64,000 nt of DNA from Batkoa obscura (taxonomy: Eukaryota; Entomophthoromycota; Entomophthoromycetes; Entomophthorales; Batkoaceae), in assembly GCA_030770535.1 (NCBI GenBank), contig JASVEC010000090.1:1-64000 (forward strand), in the 5' to 3' direction. Of this stretch, positions 44,540-57,014 are shown in pieces. A model generated the notes under the pieces. The model was not told where the DNA came from. It saw only the letters and a program-made list of their open reading frames with translations, and searched no databases. Position 1 is the first letter of the stretch. Each line of letters opens with the position of its first letter. The translations under genes and the position numbers were made by a program.

Positions 44540-46140
44540 CTTTGTTTCAATAGTGTCAGGATCTTTCATATGTCACTGTCGCAAAATAATTAGAAATAGC
44601 TCTTAAAGTTTCAAGGGGCTTTGAAAAGAGTAAACTGTCTTCAGGACTATAATCACGTACAAAGACAGTACATCCATAATAACAAGAAATTATAAAGGTA
44701 GTGCTGATATATAAAGAAATGCTATGTAGATTATTAGGCTCCCTAGTTGTGAAATTCTTTAAGCTGTTCAAAATGTCTAAAAGCTCAGGTCCAATTTTTT
44801 TAAGTGAAAAACATTAAATACTCTGAAATCTAAACTGTGGCCCCCCTTAGTGTAACTTAAGCTTTGGATAAAGAGAAATAATTATGATAAATTTAATAGG
44901 ACCTGAGACATAATTTAGTAAAAAAGGGGATTTCTCGATAGTGATGGCTTGGTCTTTTCTTTGATTTTCTCAAACCACATATAATTATTAAATATGGTTT
45001 ATAAATTGATTCATAAACTTGGCGACTCTGCTGATCCGCTTCATTGGGTATAACTGTATTTTTCTCAAAGTCAAATATAAATAAAAGTTTAAGCTTTTTT
45101 ATTTCATTTTCAAGTAGCTAAATAACAATTGTTTAATATTTATATACCTAATATATATAGAACACCTTTTCTTTAGCCATAGAAAACGTCGATCTAGTTA
45201 AGACTAAGCAAAGGTTTAAAGATAGTAGTTTATACGTTATATATTTCTCATAATCTTCTGTGACTATAAATTCGCAGGGAGTCCAATGATCCCATACCAT
45301 ACTACGATCTAAAGTAAAGTGATCTTTATTTTTTAAAAGGATTTTACTATCTATTTCATCGACAAGTCCTGAGGAGTGCATCAGCCTATTATCGCTGTTA
45401 GATTTTAATCAATTTATAAGTACATTACTCTATTCCTTTAATTAAAAATGGCGATTGAAGTTAAACAAAATAGAATAATTTAAACAACTTACCGCATATT
45501 TACAAAGCAATGTCCAAAATCCTTGACTAAGTTCGGTTAAATAACATATTTACAATAGGAACGAATTGAATAAATAATCTTTTGAACTCAAATCGGCCAT
45601 CCTTTTAAGTTTAAAGTAAAAATAATTATCTTCGAATAATAGGCATTTTCTGAATATTAAATTAATTGGAAAAGGAAAGGGGAAAGGAGAAAGTACAGCA
45701 TGCAATAACTAAGGGGATTTCTTTTTCTGCATTTTATTAAATATCTGACTTTCGAGTTGTCTATATATACAACATTATTGTTAGGGTGTTTCAAGATTTC
45801 AATAAGCAAGTCTATAAATTGCTTTTGCTAAAAAGAAAGTTATAAAAATAGGACTAAATTGAATTGATGTGTACTTTCAAGAGAGCTTTTTTACAAATCC
45901 ATTGGAAGTATGTATAGGTTGACGCCATTCAATTGTAATTTGGGTTTATGACTTAAGCTTTTCTTAACATCTTTAATTCTAATAGAACATTTTTTTTCGA
46001 ATTCCTTAGTTTTAAGTTCTAATCCTCTAAACTTATTCAAAATTGGGATTTCAATCATCATCGTTCTTACTGCTTTCACTTTTTTTGACCATATTCCATT
46101 CACGTCTTATTACTTCTTTATCTTCTGTTTTCATCCAGAT
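44540..46140 (-). pseudogene. Decayed coding region, unidentified
   Basis: The minus strand carries several protein-like stretches in one order but in changing frames. From high to low coordinate: MKTEDKEVIRREWNMVKKSE (about 46070-46130), FRGLELKTKEFEKKCSIRIK (about 45980-46035), FIDLLIEILKHPNNNVVYID (about 45765-45820), MVWDHWTPCEFIVTEDYEKY (about 45250-45305), NTVIPNEADQQSRQVYESIY (about 45005-45065) and CTVFVRDYSPEDSLLFSKPL (about 44615-44675). Amino-acid use is unlike random AT-rich DNA. At least four stops or frame changes lie between the pieces. I do not recognise the family. It could be a dead host gene or the core of an old element; no end repeats were found. Confidence 0.5.
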
Positions 46141-46424
46141 TTAAAATTATAGCTATATAAGAGTTATTACTGAACGTTAAATTTTAAGCAAAGGGACGTA
46201 CCTAGATGGAGGCTTCTTATGTGCAGTGTATTATTCTTTGACATATTCTTTTCTAAAGTAAAATGTTTATTCAGAAACATTGACCTTATTCACAAAAGCA
46301 TAAATATACTCAAAATTGTAACCTTTGATGGAGCAGTTTGTTATAAAGTACTTTAATATTAATGATAATGTCATTGGCTGTTTAAAATTGAGATTTTATG
46401 AACAAATTAGCTTGACTACAATAT
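46141..46424. other. AT-rich spacer
   Basis: Nothing recognised. Confidence 0.35.
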
Positions 46425-46518
46425 GGGAATGTATTTTTGCGTTTAAGAACTTTACAAACAATTTTTCCGCTCAAATAGCGCTTAAAAATGGAAAAAATAA
46501 TGAAGTCAAAACACTCCC
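46425..46518 (-). mobile_element. M26: M-family MITE
   Basis: GGGAATGTATTTTTGCGTTT to AAAACACTCCC; ATAT on both sides. Confidence 0.9.
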
Positions 46519-47559
46519 ATATGCTATGTTTACATAAAAAAGTTGGGGATAGTGAATATTTAATTTCAAAAACTAAGGCTAAAAGTATTTTATTCGTTGA
46601 AAAATCAGTCTAAAACTAATATTAGGTAGGAACTACATGCTAAAATGCTTCATCCAGGATTTAATTTAAACATGGGCTGAGCATTTTTAGTTTGTATTCG
46701 ATAAACTCGTTTTGGTAACTTTTCTATTTTAGTATTGGGTTATTGTAAAAAAATAGATGCTCGATTCATGCTTAAAATAATTTCTAAATGAAACATTGCA
46801 GTACATGGTTATTCATATAATACAAGCTTTTAACTAAAGCTGGATTTTGAGAAACAAATTAAAATTTTTCGTAAGTTCCTATACTATCTCAATTTTAAAA
46901 AAGATATTAATTGTAACAGTGGCTTTTTTGAAATTTCCAATAAGGGATTAATCTTATGATGACATAATGACTGCTAACAAATATAGCAAAACAAAGTACT
47001 ATTGCAATTATATATCCTAACAGTCTTGAGTTTGTTCAAAAAGTGCAGAAATCGAATAAAAGCCCAACTCACATTTAATATTATGTATTGCTCTAAAAAT
47101 AAGAAACTTTGACCAAATGCCATCAGTTTAATACTAGAGTAGATCTAAAGATATAAATGTCTAATATTTTTTTAGCATGAAAATAGTAGCTTATTTTTTA
47201 ATAAAAGCTTGAATAATCTAATAATCTAATATTGAGATACCTATAAATAGTTGCTATATTTGAAGGTAGATAGTGTTACTTTATCAATTCCAAACCTCTG
47301 AAAAATTTGAACTATTTTACCTTAAACAAATATTAAGATTTTTAAGCCAATCATTTTTGGTTAGTGGTATATCCCAAAGACCAGTGAGCTTTAAAGTATT
47401 AGCTAAATACTGGCTATAGTAATAGTGATCAATCTATATTCCAGACAAGAAAATTATAGCCAATGAATTTAAGGTTTATATACTCGGGATTACATCACCT
47501 ATTATAAATATAAATACTCTAGTTAGTTCCAACTTTTTAATAGTTTGAAACTTTACAAA
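46519..47559. other. Intergenic; 5' flank of the Ca2+-ATPase gene
   Basis: About 1 kb, AT-rich, with no gene or repeat recognised. The end presumably holds the promoter. Confidence 0.45.
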
Positions 47560-50500
47560 ATGCCGACTGAAAGAACCCCATTGTTGAATGGGCAAAGCCA
47601 GCATCAAGCAAATAATCCATTTCCATTTGAACCAAGCCAGCTATGTGACTTAGTGGACCCAAAATCCCCAGATTCATTAAAAAAATTAGGTAATGTTGAT
47701 GGTTTAGCTAAAGGTTTAAAGGTTGATCTTAGCACTGGTCTTTTGAAAGATGAAAGTATCCAAGGGTATGATAGTGGTAGTTGTGCTCGTCAGGAAGTAT
47801 ACGGTAAAAACGTTATGCCTGAAACTGAGCAACGTTCTTTACTTTCTTTAATTTGGGAAGCTTATCAAGATCATACTTTGATTTTATTGAGTATTGCTTC
47901 TTTAGTTTCACTTGCCGTTGGCTTGTATGAAGATTCTCAAAAGGACCCTAATGGGGATGAACCTAGGGTTGGTTGGGTAGAAGGTGCTGCTATTATTGTT
48001 GCAGTCTTAGTTGTTGTCCTTACCAACGCTGTCAATGATTATCAAAAGGAAAAACAATTCCGCAAATTAAATGCTAAAAAAGATGATCGTTTAGTCAAAG
48101 TAGTACGTGATGGCCGTGAAGAAGAAATTTCTGTGTTTGAACTTGTTGTAGGTGATGTTTTATGTATGGAGCCTGGAGATATCTGCCCAGTTGATGGCGT
48201 TTACATCTCTGGTCACCATTTAGTTTGTGATGAGTCTAGTGCTACAGGTGAATCTGATGCTATTAAAAAAGGTACTTTAGATCAAGAACTCGATCCTTTT
48301 ATTCTTAGTGGCTCAAAGGTTCAAGAAGGTGTTGGTCGTGCTTTAGTTATTGCCGTTGGTGTTAATTCTTTTAGTGGAAAAACCATGATGGCTATGCGTG
48401 ACGGTGGAGATGAAGAAACACCCCTTCAATTAAAATTAGACTCTTTAGCAGAATCTATTGCTAAACTAGGTATGGCTGCTGCTATTCTCATGCTAATTAC
48501 ACTTAGTCTTAAATATTGGATTACTGCTGCTATTAATAAGGATATCCCTGATTTTGCTCATGGCTTCTCAGCTATGGTACAAATAGTTATCCAAGCTATT
48601 ACTATTGTTGTTGTTGCTGTGCCAGAAGGTCTTCCTATGGCAGTAACATTAGCTTTAGCTTATGCCACCACTCAAATGATTAAAGACAATAATTTAGTGC
48701 GTGTTCTAGCTGCTTGTGAAACTATGGGTAACGCAACAGTTATTTGTAGTGACAAGACTGGTACTTTAACTCAAAACAAAATGACTGTTGTACAAGCAGT
48801 AGTTTCCGAAAAATCTCTTGAAGGTTGCCAGGGCTTGAGTGAATTTAAGCAAAAACTTCCTGAACAAGTTTTAATTACTCTCAATGAAGCCATTGCTTGT
48901 AACTCATCCGCTTTTGAAGGAAAAGATGAAGATGGTAACTTTACTTTCATCGGCTCTAAGACCGAAGTAGCCCTTTTGACTTTCCTTAAAGGGATGGGTG
49001 AAGATTATAACCAAATTCGTAAACACCGCAAACAAGCTCGTGTTTATCCTTTTGCTTCGAAAGTCAAATCCATGACTACCATTGTAGAAACTCCCGATAG
49101 TAACTCTGAGTATCGTGTATATTCTAAGGGTGCCTCTGAAATCATCTTGGGAGCCTGTACTCATTACTTAGATGGCGATGGAGAAACTAAGCCATTATCT
49201 AAAGAAGCTAAAGAAAACTTTAAGCTCACTATCCATGGATTCGCTGTTGAAGCATTACGTACAATCTCTTTAGCCTTTAGAGAAGTTTCTCAAAGTGATT
49301 TAGATTCTTTTTCTGAAGAGGAAGCACCACTTGAAAAATTAGTAATGATCGGTATTGTTGGTATTGAGGATCCATTACGTGATGGAGTTAAAGACTCTGT
49401 TACTAAATGTCGTGATGCTGGTGTATACGTTAAAATGATTACTGGTGACAATCTTGAAACTGCCAAAGCTATTGCTACCAAAGCTGGTATCTATTCTAAG
49501 GGTGGTACTGTTATGACTGGTCCTGAATTACGTAAACTTAATGAAAGCCAATTAGCTGAAACTGTTCCTAGATTACAAGTTTTGGCTAGATCTTCTCCTT
49601 CAGATAAACAAATTGTTGTCCGTACTCTTCAAAAACTTGGAGATGTCGTTGCAATGACTGGCGATGGTACTAATGATGGACCAGCGCTCAAGATGGCAGA
49701 TGTAGGATTTTCAATGGGTATTGCTGGAACTGAAGTAGCTAAAGAAGCCTCAGCTATTATCCTTATGGATGACAACTTCAATTCTATTGTTAAGGCAATG
49801 AAATGGGGTCGTGCAGTAAACCAAGGCGTACGTAAATTTTTACAATTCCAACTTACAGTTAACATTACTGCCGTAATATTGGCCTTTATTTCTGCACTTA
49901 CCAACTCTAATAATGAATCTATTTTAACCTCTGTTCAACTTCTTTGGGTAAGCTTCATTTTAATTGCTACATATATTTACTAATTTTTAAGGTCAATCTC
50001 ATTATGGATACCCTTGCTGCACTTGCATTAGCTACTGAGCCACCAACTGATGAACTTTTAGAATCTCTCCCAACTGATCGCAAAGCACCATTAATTACCA
50101 ATAAAATGTGGAAACATATTTTTGGGCAAGCAATTTTCCAAAGTAAGTTTGTTTTATTATTACTTTTTAAATTATAATATTAATCTTCAGTTTGTATTAA
50201 TCTCGCCTTTATTTACTTTGGAGATAAGCTACTTCAAATTGATATTGGTAGTCCAGATGGCGAAGCAGTTCTTCGTACTTGTGTATTCAACGCATTTGTC
50301 TTTTTGCAAGTATTCAATGAGTTAAATTGTCGCCGTATCAATGATGAAGTCAACGTGTTACAAAACATTACTCATAACCAAATTTTTGTATTGGTGCAAG
50401 TAGTTGTGGTTGTTGGACAAATTATTTTAGTTTTGTTTGGTGGTGCTGCCTTCTCAACTGTTCCACTTACTGCCTATCAATGGTTCATCTCCATTCTTAT

Positions 50501-50743
50501 TGGGTCCCTTTCCCTCCAGTTGGCTTAGTACTTCGTTTACTACCTGATTTTAGTTCCGATGAAGGACAATACCGTACCCCACTTGTTAGTAGAGAACAAA
50601 TGATTTGGGAGTCTGTTGGTCGTGATGTTCAACGTAAAAATAAAGTATTCTCTGCTTTACGTCGTTCTCGCAAATCTATGTCCTCCCATTCCAGATCATT
50701 CTCCACTGATAAGCAAAATCAAAATACAACTAACAATGCTTAG
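47560..50743 (+). CDS. PMC1: Pmc1-type P2B Ca2+-transporting ATPase
   Basis: Exons 47560-49947, 49992-50142 and 50191-50743. The enzyme pumps Ca2+ out of the cytosol, in fungi mostly into the vacuole, using ATP. Visible in order: two N-terminal helices (HTLILLSIASLVSLAVGLYE and WVEGAAIIVAVLVVVLTNAV), the actuator motif TGES at residues 229-232, PEGLP at 355-359 in helix 4, the phosphorylated Asp398 in SDKTGTLT, TGDNLETAKA at 628, and MTGDGTNDGPALKMADVG at 699. Then come helices 5 and 6 across the first splice site (LLWVNLIMDTLAALALATEP). Near 50510-50520 the frame changes: SILIGSLSL runs into a stop, while PVGLVLRLLPDFSSDE and the tail to 50743 are in the next frame. One missing base (CCCTCC for CCCTCCC, say) would explain it. 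As written, the protein loses its last helix and C-terminal tail. Codon use is richer in G+C than nearby genes. Confidence 0.9.
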
Positions 50744-51004
50744 TTTTACTATCTTCCATCTACAAAATCCAATTTATATATCACCTAATATAATAAACTC
50801 AAATTATTTTTGGATGGAAATTTGATTTTTTAATAATTTTATGTTTATAATAGAATTTCAGTTTCCCATAAAATTGAATGATTTATAAATTGTAGCCAAT
50901 AAAAACAATGGTTCATGTTTAAAGTATTCTTAAAAATGAGTATTTGTAAAATGTTTGTTAAATACAATTTACATCAACAATTTTAATTAAAAGTTATTAA
51001 AAGG

Positions 51005-52468
51005 ATGAGTACCAATAATAATGAGTCAGTCAAGCTGAAAGAAAAGAATAGGTACACTAAAAATACAATTTTGAAATTAATTCATTGGGCGTCCAAATTG
51101 GAAAAGTTAAGGCTAATGGACTTAAATACTACGTTTTGTGAAATTATATTAAGACAAATTAACTATGAGTTTACCGAAGAGTGGGTAGAATACAACGAAG
51201 AGAAAGCAGAGATTGAAATGGAAGAATCTTTAGTAAAATATGGAGGTTATGTGAGGAGGATCATGTTAACTAACTCTCATGACCTTTCGTTTTATGAAAC
51301 TTTATTTAAAAACTGTAAAATTATATATACTATTAAAATCGAACAATGCCCAGTAAATGAAGTGTTAGATTTAGTGTATAAGTACTATGGAACAGAAATT
51401 CGACATTTAACTTTAGGTAGTCCAGTAAATAAAGAAATCACAACTTTAGCACAGATACCCAAATTTCCAAAGATACTAACATTAAGAATTAATCGAATGA
51501 ATATTGAGACCCCTTGTTTACAAGAAATATTATTTTTTTTAAATGACAGTTTAAAGACGTTAAGTTTGGGTCAGCTAACTTTGGTTGAAGATAATACAAT
51601 AAGGTATATAGAAAATAGATTTCCAGAGTTAGATTGTTTGGATTTGGCAACGGAAGCGTTTTATGAAGAAGGTCTCTTAGCATTAGAAAAATCGATACAT
51701 CGATATAAAGAATTGTCATTTGGGGCATTGGCCGATATCACTAAAAACACAGCCAAACTAAAGTTATTAAACAGTAAGATACCAAAATTAAAGAGACTTA
51801 AAATAGTAGGCAGTAAGCAATTGATTGAAGAAGGGATCAAATTTTCACAATTATTAGTAGGCAGCAATTATGGATTAAGTACAATTAGTTTAGCACGTTT
51901 GAATATGGATGTCGAATATTATTTTACAATGCAGAGATTCCCTCAATTAGTTACTTTGACATTAGATAACTGTGCAAATTTATCTATTGAGCATGTTACA
52001 ACTATATTCCAGCATCCAACTTTACGAACACTATCTTTAAATGGGAATAGTATAACAGATGAGCATTTTTCATTATTGGTAAGGCGCAGAAAGATGGATA
52101 CTGCTCCAATAGCAAACCTTGCAACATTAGCAATCCGGGGTGCTTATCCAATTGGTTTTTTATTTTTAAGTTACTTAGTTATGAGTTTGTTAAATGTAGT
52201 AACATTGGATATAACATCTACAAGGACAAGGAGCGAAATACCAGTAAATACTATGATGCCCCAATTAATGAATTTGAATACCAAGCCACTAAAATTGGGG
52301 GCGATAGGTATTAAGGGATCTTTTATTGACAATGTTATACTAGAAGCATTGCTTATAATGGCGCCCGACTTAAAAGTGATCAAATGTAGTGATAGTGAAT
52401 CCCTTAAAAAACATCTAAGTGCAAAGCATTTACTAAAGAAAGATTTGATAATATTTACTGAGAACTAA
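51005..52468 (+). CDS. Leucine-rich-repeat protein, function unknown
   Basis: Single-exon frame of 487 codons with start ATG at 51005, 262 bp after the ATPase stop. The C-terminal two thirds are built of irregular LRRs: LRINRMNIETPCLQEILFF, LKTLSLGQLTLV, LVTLTLDNCANLSIEHV and LRTLSLNGNSITDEHFSLL. The spacing (about 24-28 residues, L-x-x-L-x-L) resembles the cysteine-containing/RNI-type repeats of fungal F-box proteins, but no F-box is seen at the N-terminus (NTILKLIHWASKLEKLRL). No signal peptide or membrane helix. It may be a protein-binding scaffold. Intact and probably expressed. Confidence 0.78.
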   Translation: MSTNNNESVKLKEKNRYTKNTILKLIHWASKLEKLRLMDLNTTFCEIILRQINYEFTEEWVEYNEEKAEIEMEESLVKYGGYVRRIMLTNSHDLSFYETLFKNCKIIYTIKIEQCPVNEVLDLVYKYYGTEIRHLTLGSPVNKEITTLAQIPKFPKILTLRINRMNIETPCLQEILFFLNDSLKTLSLGQLTLVEDNTIRYIENRFPELDCLDLATEAFYEEGLLALEKSIHRYKELSFGALADITKNTAKLKLLNSKIPKLKRLKIVGSKQLIEEGIKFSQLLVGSNYGLSTISLARLNMDVEYYFTMQRFPQLVTLTLDNCANLSIEHVTTIFQHPTLRTLSLNGNSITDEHFSLLVRRRKMDTAPIANLATLAIRGAYPIGFLFLSYLVMSLLNVVTLDITSTRTRSEIPVNTMMPQLMNLNTKPLKLGAIGIKGSFIDNVILEALLIMAPDLKVIKCSDSESLKKHLSAKHLLKKDLIIFTEN

Positions 52469-52660
52469 ACGAGTACTTAGATATAGTAGCTATCTTAAGT
52501 AATTGAATGGAACAAATGACAGCAATTTCTACAACAGTTTGATGTTAGTAATTATGAATAATACTCAATTTGATTTATTTTTAACAATGATTGTTGGAAT
52601 AGTTTGATAATAATAAACTAGATAGTGATGCTATTTAATTTCAATTATATTATACTTTTA

Positions 52661-54232
52661 TTAATTTATCCATTCCGCTAATTTTTTTAATACTAAACTC
52701 CTTGCTAATCTTAAATCTAAGGGATCATTATCAAAATCAGGTAAAAGATCTTGAGTATGGGAAGCAGAAGTAATCAAAAGTACCAGATTATTACTTGTAT
52801 TCATATTGCTTATATCGTTATTCATGGGGCTGTCTTTATTGGGTAATACTGATAAGTAAGACCAAGGATCTAATTTTCCATTTGTATAGATGACTTTGCT
52901 TATTAATTCATTTCCACCATACCTTTGATTTATATCTTCGACTTTAGGTGGGCCAATTAATTTACTAAAGTGTTGCTTAGAGCATACTGTGTTATAAATC
53001 CAATCATACGTTAATCTTTGGGACCTTAGACTTATTCCACTATTTGGTGCTGTTTGATAATATCCAAATTCAGTGCATGTTTGATAAGTCCACTATATAA
53101 TGTAACAAAAGTAAATAAATAAATATACACATAATCAGCTTAATAATATAATCTACCTGTCTGTTAGCATTATCTGGATTGTATTTGATATCTTTGATTT
53201 CATCTATAAAGGTTAAATCATAGCACGATTTATTTTGAGATTTGAAATAAATCTTGGCAGCAGTTGAAAAATATGCTAAATATTCATTGAATGACATGTT
53301 ATAATCTATATTACTACATACAGTATTCACATTAAACGGTACATTAGGTCGATTATATTGCACTGCTGTTGCAAACATATCCGATAGCACAGATACAAAC
53401 ATAGTGTCATCTATTACACTTTGACATTCAAATTGTTCTTTAACTTTTGAGATTGCATTACTGTTTTTACTATTTAATAATGTGTCCAAGTTTTTAGTAA
53501 AGTTAGCAATGATATTAGCACACTTTTCACCAAATGAAATCGCAGTAATTTGATCATACTGATAAAAATCTCCAAGTGCTTTTACTGGAGCAGAAGAAGC
53601 TAAAGCCGCATCAATTAAATTTGGAAACAATTTTCTAGACCAAGCAGCTAAATTACCAGCGTAACTACCACCAACAACAATTACCTTTTGATTCTCCTTT
53701 CTTTTGCTTTGTAAAAAGGATTCAATATCTTTTAAACTTTGTAGACTACTTAAATAACTCAAGTTATCTACACTCATATCTTCAAATAATCTACTTTCCC
53801 CATAATAGCGATGCTCTAAGGTATAAATCATGGCTTGAAGTTGTTGGGCTATCCTTACTATAAACCCACTTTCACTACTTCTTGAGACTAACTTGCCTTC
53901 CCCACCAATATATAATAATAGTGGTCCATTCACTTTATAATAGTTGTCATTTTGATAGTAGCGTTGACTAAAATTTCTGTTATCATTTAAATTAAAATGA
54001 TCAACTCTTTGTTGAAATATTAAACCTTTGCCTTCAGCCATCATAGGTTCTAATTTATTAGTTAATAATGGTATTGGCTTAATTCCTGCCTCGTTTTCAT
54101 AATCTATAGCTGCTATAGCCCTAAGCAAAATTTAATTAATTAAATAATAGGTTTAGTTTAGTATTACCTTAAACTATAAGTTATATTTAAACAAGTTAAT
54201 AAAAGGAAAAATAGACGTATAAATAAATTCAT
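52661..54232 (-). CDS. Serine carboxypeptidase, family S28
   Basis: Three exons on the minus strand: 54168-54232, 53157-54120 and 52661-53092, about 486 aa. The short first exon encodes a signal peptide (MNLFIRLFFLLLTCLNITYS). The family (lysosomal Pro-X carboxypeptidase, DPP2, thymus-specific serine protease) cuts prolyl bonds near peptide ends in acidic compartments or outside the cell. Domain marks: QQRVDHFN near residue 60, YIGGEG, LEHRYYGES, catalytic Ser174 in GGSYAG, Asp418 in TNGKLDPWS and His455 in SASHTQDL, the full triad. Several Asn-X-Ser/Thr sites suggest glycosylation. It is likely secreted or vacuolar. It is divergently placed to the phosphatase gene at 55189. Confidence 0.93.
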
Positions 54233-55188
54233 TCTTTAATATTTAATATTGTAAAATAAAAACACAATATGTTATTTATACATCTCTTTTTTTTTTTCTT
54301 GTTATAACCTTTCTTAATTTCCGTTTTATTTTTATTGACATTTTTAACATTTTAACTTGCTTATTTTCCATTTTTAGATTTATCAATGTTGTTCAATTGC
54401 TGTTCTAGTACCTCTTTTAACTTCTTTTAATAAAAATGATATAGCTTTAGTCTATCAGTTTATTTGTTTTTCATCTTTTTAACTCAATAATCTATCATAA
54501 AATAATTGATATTAATTTCTTAACTAAATAAACATTCTTGGATATTGTGATAATATTTTATAATTGATATTTTGAATAAAATTAACTTATTGGTTTATAA
54601 GCCGTAAAATTTTAATCAAGTAAATTAAATAATGTGCGTAGCACCTCCAAGTGTTCTAATAAAATAATATTTTAGTATCTCAACATAATATAAAATAAAT
54701 TAAAATGAATATTATTTTATCCACAGTTTATTAATTGAAATATAAAATAAGCTCAAGTATCTGAATAACTTCGCTTAACCAATGAAATCATCAGGGTATG
54801 GTGCACTATTTATTTTCTGGATCTAAAGTTCTTAAATTGTCAGCAGTCACATTAATATTGGTAAATGATTTAAAGCCATTTTTCCTAAGATTAGCCTTCA
54901 ACCTGCTAATTTTAGATAATATCTAAAGCGTTTGTTTGGACATAGTGACACAATGTCAGAATGATCCAATGAGATCAAGTGTATATGTTAGTGGCCAATA
55001 GAATAAGATCTATTAGGAATAAAAATTAAAATTTAGCCAATAAAATTTAAGTCTCAATTGATATTTCTAACCTAACCAAAACAATTAGTAAAAAGTAATG
55101 GTGAGAGATTTTATAAAATTAACGGTTTCTGTTCTAATCAATTCTATCAAAATTAGGATTCATTTTAATAAGCAAGTTTTTTTGAAGC
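54233..55188. other. Divergent intergenic region
   Basis: 956 bp shared by the S28 peptidase (leftward) and the Ptc7-like gene (rightward). AT-rich, no element or gene recognised; both promoters should be here. Confidence 0.5.
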
Positions 55189-56680
55189 ATGTCGGCAGTA
55201 TTGAGAGCATCAAGTTTAATCAAGGCGAGGCAGGCTTCTAAAGTTTTGAAGGATACCTCTAATGCCTCAAAATTTTATAAATATTTAAGTCAAATTACGT
55301 TGGGCACTGTAAAGGTCGGGGACCACTGTCAGGTACCTTACAACTTTGGGGAAACTCAGTTAGCCCTTAGAAATGGTGGCTATTCATCCTTTTACCCTAA
55401 TCAAGGGACTAACAATAAATCGATGGGGGATTCAATGGGGATGCTACCCCTAGTAAATAATGAATTTAATTCAAGTACAATTTATAATCCTCGTTCAGAC
55501 GCTGGATTTTTCGATTTGTACTATCCGTCACCATCGCCACCAATAGTTAAAGACTGGAATCAACAATCAGATTATGGAATGCATTTACATCCTTGGCAGC
55601 AGTATTACTTTGATTATGGAGTTACAGGGATACCAAAAACAAATTCAAAGTTACCTTTTCCAGATGAAGATAAGTTTTATTTAAGTAAGGGGTTTGGTGA
55701 AGATGCATGTTTCATACGTAAAGACTCTTTAGGGGTAGCAGATGGAGTAGGAGGATGGAGAAAAGTGAAAGGTATTTCTTTCTTTGTTTCAATAACGTTT
55801 GAACTTAATGTTGTTTAGGTGCAAACTCTGCCTTCTTTTCGCGCAACTTGATGCATTTTGCTTGTCAAGAACTTTCAAAGTTAGAGAGTTTGGATTACAA
55901 TTCTTCGCAGTCACCAGCTGAAGGTGGTGTTTATTTATCACCTTGTGAACAGCGGTTGTTTTATCATCAAGTAGATCCTATTAAGATTCTTGAAAATAGT
56001 TATCGTTTAGCTATTGAATCAGCTTCAAGTTATGTAAGTGTTATGATTATATACTAATTATAATTTATATTTATATATTTACTTAGAAAATAAAAGGCTC
56101 AAGTACAGCATGTATTGTTATACTTCGAAATAACGAATTGAGGATTGCGAATTTGGGTGATTGTGGAGTAGTAGTTTTAAGAGACGGCGTTGTTATTTTC
56201 CAAACTTTAGAGCAACAACATTCATTCAACTTCCCATATCAATTGGGCACAAATTCTAAGGATCGACCAAAAGATGCACAATACTACTCATATTCAGTAG
56301 AAAAAGGAGATGTTATAGTAATGGGAAGTGATGGTTTATTTGACAATTTATTCCTTTCTGATATTGAAGAAGAAGTAACAAAATGGAAGCCCGACTTTGA
56401 TTGGGTATATGATACAAGTTCCTATAATGAAGTTTTGGGGTTTTGCACTACATCAACGAGCCTTAGAAATGCATCAAGTCATTATGAAGCTAATTTGAGA
56501 CCTGGAGACTTATCTCATGCTTTAGCAGCTCGTGCCTGCAAAGTATCACAACAGACCACGACCAATCAATCTACACCTTTTGAAGAAAGAGCTAAGAAAG
56601 AGGGCATAAAGTTTCAAGGTGGTAAAAGGGATGATATCACGGTTTTAGTGGCTGTGGTAGCACCACAAGCTCAAGATTGA
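55189..56680 (+). CDS. PTC7: Ptc7-like PP2C protein phosphatase, probably mitochondrial
   Basis: Three exons, 55189-55771, 55819-56033 and 56087-56680, about 463 aa. The N-terminus (MSAVLRASSLIKARQASKVL) is basic and amphipathic with no acidic residues, as expected of a mitochondrial targeting peptide. PP2C motifs: GEDACF (first metal Asp), GVADGVGGW, KGSSTACIVILRNNELRIAN with LGDCG, VMGSDGLFDNL, and the final GGKRDDITVLVAVV. Yeast Ptc7 dephosphorylates Coq7 and so promotes coenzyme Q synthesis; the same role is inferred. An insert of about 90 residues rich in Asn, Tyr and Pro lies between the targeting peptide and the first motif (about 60-150). Intact. Confidence 0.92.
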
Positions 56681-57014
56681 TATTTTACTTTTATATTCTT
56701 TTTTTAGATTTTATAACTCTTTACATCCCCTTTTACTAACACTAATAAGTTTATTTAAAGTTGGGCATATATTACCCTTCTATCTCTATTACATATGCTC
56801 TCTCTTAAAATTGTTGATTCTATTAATTGTTTATCATAAAATTTATTTTTTATTTTTTAATTCATTAAATAAGTTTATAGTTTGATTACTATTATTATTT
56901 TATTTTATTATTGCTATATTATTCAAATTCTTCCATGACGTGGTAGTTGTTTATGATTAATAATCAACAACTATTATAAAACTTACTAATGATAAAATTT
57001 GATTCTTTTTTAAA
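56681..57014. other. Intergenic, AT-rich
   Basis: 334 bp between two genes on the same strand; no element seen. Confidence 0.45.

Noticed and set aside
48904-49904. Antisense open frames inside the Ca2+-ATPase gene
   Set aside because: Shadows of the strongly biased codon use on the plus strand.
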